From Nitrospiria bacterium (GTDB taxonomy: Bacteria; Nitrospirota; CAKKRA01; 9FT-COMBO-42-15): a stretch of DNA of 9,655 nucleotides. Where the stretch lies: positions 1 through 9,655 of the forward strand of contig CAKKST010000028.1 of the NCBI GenBank assembly GCA_919903585.1. The letters run 5' to 3'. The notes under the pieces were generated by a model, which was given only the letters and a program-made list of their open reading frames with translations, had not been told where the DNA came from and did no database searches. Position 1 is the stretch's first letter, and each line of letters begins with the position of its first letter. Position numbers and translations under genes: made by a program. This document shows, piece after piece, positions 4,931-9,655 of this stretch.

Positions 4931-5664
4931 ATACGGCTGCTAATTACAATCAATAAAAATATCACCTCATTTGCCTCGCTTACTGCGCCAATTACATCTC
5001 CTGTAATGCCTCCCAATATCTTCTTAAAATAAAGGCCGATAAGATATGTAACAATGCCCATCAGACCCATAATTAAAATAGCATTAAATTTGAATAGAAA
5101 TATTAAGACTAATGCTGTAAATATTGTTGCTATCCCAACCTGCCTGCCTCTCACACCCTCTACAAATGCCTTTCCCATGCCAACCTGCCTTGCATAAGGA
5201 TACATATTTGTAAAAACCACCTGCAGCCATCTGCTCATCATTGGCATTGCTATCAGTATAAAATTTTTAGAGGCAGTCGGCGCAGAATTTAAACTCAGAT
5301 ATTTTATCATAATAAGCATGATTACGCCAACAACACCAAGCGCCCCAACCCTGTGGTCGCGCATTATGTGTAAGATATCTTCCTTTGTCTTTCCGCCTGC
5401 AAGCCCGTCAATGGTGTCCACAAAGCCGTCTATGTGAAGCCCCCTTGTCAATATTATTAGCACGGCAATAAGCAGCGCATCTACAACAGATGCAGGTAAT
5501 ATTTTCAAAAGCATTATATTTGAAAGCGCAATGATACCACCCAGTATCAGACCTACAAACGGGAAATAGGCCATTGATCTTGCGAGTTCCTCTGCCTTCA
5601 CAGCCCTGTTTCCGGCAAGTGGAATTATAGTAAGGAATTCCCAAGCAGTTCTAAATCCCATCAT
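4924..5664 (-). CDS. cobS: Adenosylcobinamide-GDP ribazoletransferase (cobalamin synthase)
   Basis: CobS joins adenosylcobinamide-GDP to alpha-ribazole (or its phosphate) in the cytoplasmic membrane. The 246-residue protein is of normal length and very hydrophobic, with about five or six membrane segments. The substrate and Mg signature GLHIDGFVDTIDGLAGG (75-91) precedes HIMRDHRVGALG, and a C-terminal GGITGDVIGA block followed by SEANE is present. The start is ATG-ATG at 5659-5664. The cobT stop (5668-5670) lies 3 nt upstream, and AAGGTG followed by TAGGAG gives a plausible ribosome site overlapping that stop, so translation is probably coupled to cobT. The 3' end lies inside a palindromic repeat, and about 330 bp of repeats separate it from the next gene. 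Confidence 0.96.
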   Translation of the reverse strand: MMGFRTAWEFLTIIPLAGNRAVKAEELARSMAYFPFVGLILGGIIALSNIMLLKILPASVVDALLIAVLIILTRGLHIDGFVDTIDGLAGGKTKEDILHIMRDHRVGALGVVGVIMLIMIKYLSLNSAPTASKNFILIAMPMMSRWLQVVFTNMYPYARQVGMGKAFVEGVRGRQVGIATIFTALVLIFLFKFNAILIMGLMGIVTYLIGLYFKKILGGITGDVIGAVSEANEVIFLLIVISSRIL

Positions 5665-5667
5665 CTC

Positions 5668-6723
5668 CTACACCTTATTTGAGACACCTGCATCGCCAAA
5701 GGTTGCCATCTCTGTTAATATCTTTATGCCGCACTCAATCAGATTTATCCCAAGCGCTGCGCCTGTGCCCTCTCCGAGTCTGAGATTAAGATCAACAAAG
5801 GGCTTATGTCCAATTATATCCAGCATTGCCTGATGCCCTGCCTCAACTGACTTATGCGCCATGAAGATGTAATCCTTTATCTTCGGCTCAAGCTGTATTG
5901 CTATAAGGGCGCCTGCAGTGGAAATAAATCCATCAACCACAACAGGGATTCTATTTGCAGCGCCGCCAATGATAAGCCCTGCTATCCCAGCAATCTCATA
6001 GCCGCCGAGCTTTGATAAAACATCTATCGGATCATTTTTATCAGGTCTATTAACCTCCAGCGACTTTTTTATCACAGCAGCCTTTTTATTAAATCCACTA
6101 TCATCAATCCCAGTCCCTCTTCCTGTAACAGCCTCAACAGGTTTGCCGCTGATAGCTGCAACAATAGCAGATGATGACGTTGTATTTGCAATGCCCATGT
6201 CGCCTGTGCCAAATATATCATAGCCCTTTTTGGCATATTCGTTGGCAAGCTCAATCCCAACCTCCAATGCCTTTACAGCCTCATCTTTGCTCATTGCAGG
6301 CCCTTTTGCAATATTCTTTGTGCCTTTATTGACCTTTTTCTTTATAAGACCAGCGGCATCTGCAAAGTCATAGTCTACACCTATATCAACCACAACAACA
6401 TCTGCGCCTACATGCCTTGCAATAACATTTATCCCAGCGCCGCCGTGAATAAAATTAAAGACCATCTGGGGTGTAACCTCTTTTGGAAATGCAGAAACAC
6501 CCTCGTCTGCAACACCATGGTCACCTGCAAAGGTGAATATGGCCTTCTTTTTTATTTTCGGCTCAAGTGTGTTCCTGATAAGACAATATCTTAATGCAAA
6601 CTCCTCAAGTCTGCCGAGGCTTCCCTGCGGCTTTGTAAGATTATCCAGCCTCGCCTGAACCCTTTTAGAAAGGGAACTGTCAATCGGCTGGATTTTTGAT
6701 AATGCCTCCTGTAGTAAAGACAT
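5668..6723 (-). CDS. cobT: Nicotinate-nucleotide:DMB phosphoribosyltransferase
   Basis: CobT transfers phosphoribose from nicotinate mononucleotide to 5,6-dimethylbenzimidazole or a related base, giving alpha-ribazole phosphate, the lower-ligand precursor. The 351-residue protein matches the usual length. It has LTKPQGSLGRLEEFA (29-43), FAGDHGVADEGVSAFP (65-80), FGTGDMGIANTTSS (171-184) and LRLGEGTGAAL (315-325), whose Glu318 corresponds to the catalytic Glu317 of the Salmonella enzyme. The first acidic position in the GDMG block is Asp rather than the Glu I recall in Salmonella, a conservative change. The ATG is fixed by GGGAGG (6732-6737) 8 nt upstream. It is separated from cobU by a 114-bp gap filled mostly by an imperfect inverted repeat. 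Confidence 0.97.
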   Translation of the reverse strand: MSLLQEALSKIQPIDSSLSKRVQARLDNLTKPQGSLGRLEEFALRYCLIRNTLEPKIKKKAIFTFAGDHGVADEGVSAFPKEVTPQMVFNFIHGGAGINVIARHVGADVVVVDIGVDYDFADAAGLIKKKVNKGTKNIAKGPAMSKDEAVKALEVGIELANEYAKKGYDIFGTGDMGIANTTSSSAIVAAISGKPVEAVTGRGTGIDDSGFNKKAAVIKKSLEVNRPDKNDPIDVLSKLGGYEIAGIAGLIIGGAANRIPVVVDGFISTAGALIAIQLEPKIKDYIFMAHKSVEAGHQAMLDIIGHKPFVDLNLRLGEGTGAALGINLIECGIKILTEMATFGDAGVSNKV

Positions 6724-6757
6724 AAATAAAACCTCCCTTTATTGATATAGTAACGAA

Positions 6758-6828
6758 ACGGAGAAGGGGAGAATCGGTGAAAAATGTTGTAAGAATCACT
6801 GCTTCACCGTTTCCCCCTTTCTCCCCGT
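6758..6828. repeat. Imperfect inverted repeat between cobU and cobT
   Basis: The left arm at 6758-6781 (ACGGAGAAGGGGAGAATCGG followed by TGAA) and the right arm at 6803-6828 (TTCACCGT then C-rich, ending CTCCCCGT) are complementary with a few mismatches and gaps around a 21-nt loop. The repeat fills most of the gap between cobU and cobT but leaves the cobT Shine-Dalgarno free. Its sequence is unlike the other repeat families here, so it is probably a separate dispersed repeat. Confidence 0.65.
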
Positions 6829-6837
6829 CTAATACTT

Positions 6838-7413
6838 CTACTTCACCCTCACCGGTATCCCTGATACCATTAAATATACCTCATCTGCTGCCTCTGCAAT
6901 TTTTTGATTTACCATACCTGCAATATCTCTGAATCTCCTTGCCAGAGGATTATCAGGGACAATGCCAAGGCCAACCTCATTAGAGACAATAATAATATTT
7001 TTGTTAATCGCTTTTACCGCCTTGAGCAGACTGCCTGTTTCTTTTAGTATCTTCTTATCTGCCATCTTCTCCATCTGATTGTTCACCCAGAGCGTCAGGC
7101 AGTCAATCAGTATCACATCACCTTTTCTTTTCAGCCCGGCAAGTTTACCAGTAATGTTTATCGGCGCCTCAATCACCTGCCAGTCCTTGCCGCGATTCTC
7201 TTTGTGCCTCTTTATCCTCTCAGCCATCTCCTCATCAAGCGCCTCTGCAGTTGCAATATAGATATTTCTGCTGCCAATAGATTCAGCAAGCCTCAGGGCA
7301 AAACTGCTCTTACCGCTCCTCGCACCACCGAGTATAAAAATGAGTTCGGAGTTTGAAGTTCGGAGTTTTAGGTTTTTTCCTGACCCTTGACCCTTGACCC
7401 CTGACCCCTGCAT
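6838..7413 (-). CDS. cobU: Adenosylcobinamide kinase / adenosylcobinamide-phosphate guanylyltransferase
   Basis: CobU phosphorylates adenosylcobinamide and then attaches GMP, giving adenosylcobinamide-GDP for CobS. The core has a P-loop GGARSGKS (29-36), RIKRHKENRGKDW with the histidine that is guanylylated in CobU, VILIDCLTLWVNN, and SNEVGLGIVPDNPLARRFRD. Family members normally start a few residues before the P-loop, but here about 25 extra residues precede it. They are encoded by 7-bp and 14-bp tandem repeats (QGSGVKGQGSG and LRTSNSE). No ATG, GTG or TTG occurs between the repeats and the P-loop, so the tract must be translated. The ATG at 7411-7413 lies one base after the cobO stop; an in-frame TTG at 7423-7425 with GAGGA 6 nt upstream is an alternative. 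Confidence 0.95.
   Translation of the reverse strand: MQGSGVKGQGSGKNLKLRTSNSELIFILGGARSGKSSFALRLAESIGSRNIYIATAEALDEEMAERIKRHKENRGKDWQVIEAPINITGKLAGLKRKGDVILIDCLTLWVNNQMEKMADKKILKETGSLLKAVKAINKNIIIVSNEVGLGIVPDNPLARRFRDIAGMVNQKIAEAADEVYLMVSGIPVRVK
7343..7408. repeat. Two tandem repeats encoding the CobU N-terminus
   Basis: Four head-to-tail heptamers, TGACCCT, TGACCCT, TGACCCC, TGACCCC (plus strand), occupy 7381-7408. A second repeat has AGTTCGGAGTTT at 7343-7354 and again at 7357-7368, a period of 14 bp. Both lie inside the cobU frame, between its start codon and the P-loop. Neither 7 nor 14 is divisible by 3, so a change in copy number would break the frame. Confidence 0.9.
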
Positions 7414-7414
7414 T

Positions 7415-7951
7415 TTAATACTCAATCCCCTTCCTCGCCTTTATGCCTTTAAAGAATGGGTGTTTTATTGGCTTCATCTCTGTTACATAGTCTGCTATCT
7501 CTATTAATTCCTGCGGCGCTCCCCTGCCGGTTAATACTATCTCAAGACCCTCAGGCCTTTTTTTGACAATATCTATCAGTGTGTTAACATCAGCCAAGCC
7601 CTGAGTTGCAATATTGTTTATCTCATCAAGGATGATTAAATCATATTTGCCTGACTTTATTTTTTCAGATACTACATCAATGGCCTCTGCAGTTGCCTTT
7701 TTAAGCCCGTCTCTGGAATCTCCTTTTTTAAAAAATATGGGGTGACGCTGATCAAACCTGATGATCTCTATTTTATCTGAAAGCCCTTCTAATACCTTTA
7801 GCTCCCCTGACTCCTCCCCGCCTTTTAAAAACTGGGCGAAGAGAATCTTAAGGCCATTGCCTGCTGCCCTTACTGCAAGCCCGATTGCAGCAGTGGTCTT
7901 GCCTTTTCCTTCACCGGTGTAGATATGTATTAAGCCAATTCCTTTTTTCAT
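7415..7951 (-). CDS. cobO: Cob(I)yrinic acid a,c-diamide adenosyltransferase
   Basis: This is the CobA/CobO/BtuR-type ATP:corrinoid adenosyltransferase, which attaches the 5'-deoxyadenosyl group to Co(I) of the corrinoid. The 178-residue protein has the P-loop GEGKGKTT (13-20), the Walker-B-like LIILDEINN, and the diagnostic C-terminus LTGRGAPQELIEIADYVTEM followed by KHPFFKGIKARKGIEY. The ATG at 7949-7951 is preferred: the family starts shortly before the P-loop, and GGGA lies 6 nt upstream. In-frame ATG (7955-7957) and TTG (7961-7963) starts would add only a few residues. It is the first gene after the cobalamin riboswitch and terminator, so it should be repressed by adenosylcobalamin. Its stop lies one base before the cobU ATG. 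Confidence 0.96.
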   Translation of the reverse strand: MKKGIGLIHIYTGEGKGKTTAAIGLAVRAAGNGLKILFAQFLKGGEESGELKVLEGLSDKIEIIRFDQRHPIFFKKGDSRDGLKKATAEAIDVVSEKIKSGKYDLIILDEINNIATQGLADVNTLIDIVKKRPEGLEIVLTGRGAPQELIEIADYVTEMKPIKHPFFKGIKARKGIEY

Positions 7952-7970
7952 AATCATTCCCAATATTGTT

Positions 7971-8086
7971 CTACCCCTCCAAACCTCCCCTTATAAAGGG
8001 GAGGAATGTAATACTACTCCCCTCCTTTGATGAGGGATTCCTTTTTATTTCCCCTCCTTTATAAGGAGGGGTTAAGGGGAGGTAGA
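7971..8086. repeat. Double G/C-tract hairpin element upstream of cobO
   Basis: Hairpin one has arms CCTCCCCTT (7984-7992) and AAGGGGAGG (7996-8004) with a 3-nt loop. Hairpin two has CCCCTCCTT (8051-8059) and AAGGAGGGG (8063-8071), also with a 3-nt loop. Outer ends CTACCCCTCC (7971-7980) and GGGGAGGTAG (8077-8086) are imperfectly complementary. The element sits between the riboswitch terminator and cobO, so it will be in the leader of every read-through transcript. It belongs to the same style of repeat as those at cbiC, cobC and cobS. Confidence 0.85.
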
Positions 8087-8088
8087 CT

Positions 8089-8136
8089 TTCCAAAACAAA
8101 AACCCCCAACCTTCTGCATAGAAGATTGGGGGTTTT
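8089..8136 (-). terminator. Intrinsic terminator, expression platform of the riboswitch
   Basis: Read on the minus strand, 8136-8120 (AAAACCCCCAATCTTCT) pairs along all 17 positions with 8115-8099 (AGAAGGTTGGGGGTTTT), with one U-G wobble and a 4-nt loop (8116-8119). The stem runs straight into a U-rich tail (TTTTTGTTTT). It lies about 40 nt after the riboswitch aptamer and about 140 nt before cobO, where a transcriptional off-switch should be. On the plus strand the tail is short, so termination in that direction would be weaker. Confidence 0.9.
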
Positions 8137-8176
8137 AAATTACTAAATATCAGTTTTCCCCCTTCCCCTCGGAAGG

Positions 8177-8328
8177 TATTTTTTAGATAGGTATCCTGAC
8201 TTCGGATCATCCTACTCCCTGTCCCTTCCCGGTTATATAACCAGTGGGCTTATACAGGTTTCGTCACCGTCACAGTTGCGGGGCAGTGATGGAATTGCCT
8301 CTTGGCTCACCATCTTCCCTAATAAATA
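8177..8328 (-). ncRNA. Cobalamin (AdoCbl-type) riboswitch aptamer
   Basis: On the minus strand the conserved core CACTGCCCCGCAACTGTGA (about 8270-8288) is followed by a region around GAAGGGACAGGGAG and then the B12 box GAAGTCAGGATACCT (about 8189-8203), all standard for cobalamin riboswitches. P1 forms from 8328-8319 (TATTTATTAG) and 8186-8177 (CTAAAAAATA) with one mismatch. A P3-like stem GATGGTG/CCATCAC encloses AGCCAAGAGGCAATT. It should sense adenosylcobalamin and, through the terminator at 8089-8136, shut off cobO and the genes behind it. CCTTCC just after P1 (8171-8176) pairs with GGAAGG (8161-8166) or, alternatively, with the terminator arm. Confidence 0.95.
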
Positions 8329-8337
8329 TTAAGTTGT

Positions 8338-8413
8338 TGGAGCGGGCGACGGGATTCGAACCCGCGACACCAAGCTTGGGAAGCTTGTACTCTACCAACT
8401 GAGCTACGCCCGC
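8338..8413 (-). tRNA. tRNA-Gly (anticodon CCC), CCA encoded
   Basis: A complete cloverleaf is visible on the minus strand. The acceptor stem GCGGGCG (8407-8413) pairs with CGCCCGC (8342-8348). The D arm is GCTC-AGTTGGTA-GAGT, the anticodon arm is CAAGC-TTCCCAA-GCTTG, and the T arm is GCGGG-TTCGAAT-CCCGT. The seven-base anticodon loop places CCC at 8378-8380, reading glycine GGG codons. The discriminator is U, and the 3' CCA is encoded (8338-8340). The mature 5' end is about 95-100 nt downstream of a strong promoter. The 3' end is only about 9 nt from the riboswitch P1, with no terminator between. Confidence 0.97.
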
Positions 8414-8515
8414 CTTAAAAGCTTCACTATTAACTTATAACTAATAATTTTTAACCAAAAACTATCAGCTATTTTTAGTTACAAGTTTTGGGTATTTGTT
8501 ATCAGTTTTTTATAG

Positions 8516-8546
8516 ATTATATACAGAAGTAGTTATAGCTTGTCAA
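8516..8546 (-). promoter_or_regulatory. Strong sigma70-type promoter for tRNA-Gly and probably the cob operon
   Basis: On the minus strand a consensus -35 TTGACA (8541-8546) is followed after 17 bp by TATATA (8518-8523), which overlaps TATAAT (8516-8521, 19-bp spacing). It starts 11 bp after the stop of the histidine kinase gene and points toward the tRNA. The 100-bp AT-rich leader down to the tRNA (8414-8515) shows no gene; it holds short AT-rich near repeats such as CTATCAG and TTATCAG. No other promoter-like sequence fits between the tRNA and the riboswitch. Confidence 0.65.
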
Positions 8547-8556
8547 TCACTAAATT

Positions 8557-9655
8557 TTAACCCCTCGGCTTCTTCAAAGGCAGCTTAATTGTAAATGTAG
8601 AGCCCTCGCCCACCTTGCTCTTCAAATCCACCTCGCCGTCATGAAGGTCAATAATAGATTTGACTATGAAAAGGCCCAATCCTGTCCCTTCTATCCTCCC
8701 AGCCCCCTTTGCGCGTTTGTATTTATTAAAGAGCCCTGCGATGTCCTCCTCAGAGATGCCAATGCCTGTATCAGTAAAGGATATCTCAACATATTTTTTA
8801 TGGGGTTTTATCCGTCCATCCATTATCTGCCCCTTTACCTTGATCTCACCGCCGTCAGGGGTATATTTAATGGCATTGCTCAGCAGATTAATAAAGACCC
8901 GGTCAAGATAGATCTCATCAGCCATTATCTCCGGGAATGATTTTTGGACATCACTCTTAATTGTAATGCCCTTCTTCTCTGCCTGCAGATTCATAAGCTT
9001 AATAATACTATTTAAGACTACATCCACCTTAACCGGCTTCATTTCCAGATTTAACTTTCCTGTCTCAATTAATGCAGAGGTAAGGCAGTTATCCACCAGT
9101 GATGATATCTTCCTTCCGCTGGAATATATGCTTCGTAGCGGTTCAATAAACTTATCATCAACAGAGCCGAATTTGCCGTCCAATATCATTGTGGAAAGGC
9201 CGAGCAGGATAGATAACGGAGACTTTATATCATGTGTAAGCATATACATGAAATCAAGCTTCATCTGATCAAGATTCTTCTTTGCAGTTACATCCCTGCT
9301 TATACCCACCGTGCCGATTATCTTGCCTGAATTATCCTTAAGCTGCGAGAGGGTAAGGCTTATATAAAGCACCCTGCCATTTTTTGTCTTAAACGTTGTC
9401 TCATAATTATTTACCCTCCCATTTTTATTTACAATCTCCATTATATTCTTCCGCTCACTCTTATTAAGATAAAACTCCCCAGCAGGTTTTCCGATTACCT
9501 CTTCCTTACTGTATTCCAGTATCTCTTCTGCTGCCTTGTTGAATTCAACAATATTTCCATTTAAATCAGTGGTAATAACAATATCCGCAGAATGTTCCAG
9601 TATATTCTTAAGATAATTCTTTGTCTCCTCTAATTCTCCCCTCTGAAACTCAAGC
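8557..9655 (-). CDS. PAS domain sensor histidine kinase (5' end outside window)
   Basis: The frame is open to the window edge, so the N-terminus is missing; 365 residues are visible. An apparent ATG at 9439-9441 is internal, because coding continues upstream as a PAS domain (ILEHSADIVITTDLNGNIVE onward). A PAC-like segment (FKTKNGRVLYISL and GTVGISRDVTAKK) follows. The HisKA domain has the phospho-accepting histidine in MYMLTHDIKSPLS (about visible residue 141). The ATPase domain has the N box INLLSNAIKYTPDGG, the G1 box DTGIGISEED, the F-box region LFNKYKRAKGAG, and the G2 box GTGLGLFIVKSI. No membrane segment appears in the visible part. No response regulator follows, so its partner and signal are unknown. 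The nearby promoter makes it unlikely to belong to the cob operon. Confidence 0.95.
   Translation of the reverse strand, partial: LEFQRGELEETKNYLKNILEHSADIVITTDLNGNIVEFNKAAEEILEYSKEEVIGKPAGEFYLNKSERKNIMEIVNKNGRVNNYETTFKTKNGRVLYISLTLSQLKDNSGKIIGTVGISRDVTAKKNLDQMKLDFMYMLTHDIKSPLSILLGLSTMILDGKFGSVDDKFIEPLRSIYSSGRKISSLVDNCLTSALIETGKLNLEMKPVKVDVVLNSIIKLMNLQAEKKGITIKSDVQKSFPEIMADEIYLDRVFINLLSNAIKYTPDGGEIKVKGQIMDGRIKPHKKYVEISFTDTGIGISEEDIAGLFNKYKRAKGAGRIEGTGLGLFIVKSIIDLHDGEVDLKSKVGEGSTFTIKLPLKKPRG

Noticed and set aside
5408..5644. 78-residue minus-strand frame inside cobS
   Set aside because: It is an out-of-frame shadow of the well-supported cobS.
7343..7408. CRISPR array, suggested by short regular repeats
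   Set aside because: The units are 7 and 14 bp with no spacers and lie inside a coding frame; the same applies to the octamers at 2963-2994.
7971..8210. 79-residue minus-strand frame upstream of cobO
   Set aside because: It starts within the B12 box of the riboswitch and runs through the terminator and the G/C-tract repeat. The predicted peptide (PLTPPYKGG-like) is the typical translation of such repeats, not a protein.
8177..8413. T-box riboswitch, suggested by the tRNA next to a leader RNA
   Set aside because: No T-box core or specifier loop is visible; the motifs are those of a cobalamin aptamer.
9439..9441. ATG as the start of the histidine kinase
   Set aside because: The same frame continues upstream to the window edge as a clear PAS domain, so this methionine is internal and the gene is truncated by the window.

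Overview
The window is bacterial, moderately AT-rich, and comes from a chromosome whose gene junctions are unusually full of short palindromic and tandem repeats. No gene fixes the lineage. The protein sequences (four-cysteine L28, short CbiX, CooT, anaerobic-type cobalamin enzymes) fit an anaerobic or microaerophilic Nitrospirota- or Desulfobacterota-like organism, but that is an inference from general resemblance.

Apart from rpmB (L28) at the left end, everything recognisable lies on the minus strand and reads right to left. The order of transcription is: the 3' part of a PAS-containing sensor histidine kinase (cut by the right edge); a strong sigma70-like promoter; tRNA-Gly(CCC); an AdoCbl-type cobalamin riboswitch starting about 9 nt after the tRNA CCA; an intrinsic terminator; cobO (corrinoid adenosyltransferase); cobU; cobT; cobS; about 330 bp of repeats; a 52-residue four-cysteine protein with a TTG start; cobC-like phosphatase; cobB/cbiA; cbiX; cbiC/cobH; cooT; a 70-residue protein with a histidine stripe; and ridA, which meets rpmB tail to tail with overlapping stop codons.

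The genes form a cobalamin module. CbiX inserts cobalt, CbiC moves the C-11 methyl group, CbiA amidates the a and c side chains, CobO attaches the adenosyl group, and CobU, CobT, CobS and CobC build and join the nucleotide loop. The methyltransferases, CbiB/CobD and the cobyric acid synthase are not in the window and must lie elsewhere. CooT and the His-stripe protein at the distal end suggest attached nickel or cobalt handling.

Points most worth a second look: (1) the tRNA and riboswitch are so close that they probably share one primary transcript; (2) a small protein has five histidines spaced exactly four residues apart; (3) a short Cys4 reading frame sits directly in front of cobC; (4) tandem repeats with 7-bp, 8-bp and 14-bp periods are translated inside CobU and CobB, where a change in copy number would shift the frame; (5) G/C-rich palindromes sit at the stop codons of several cob genes, in two cases supplying the stop codon and in another the likely Shine-Dalgarno sequence.
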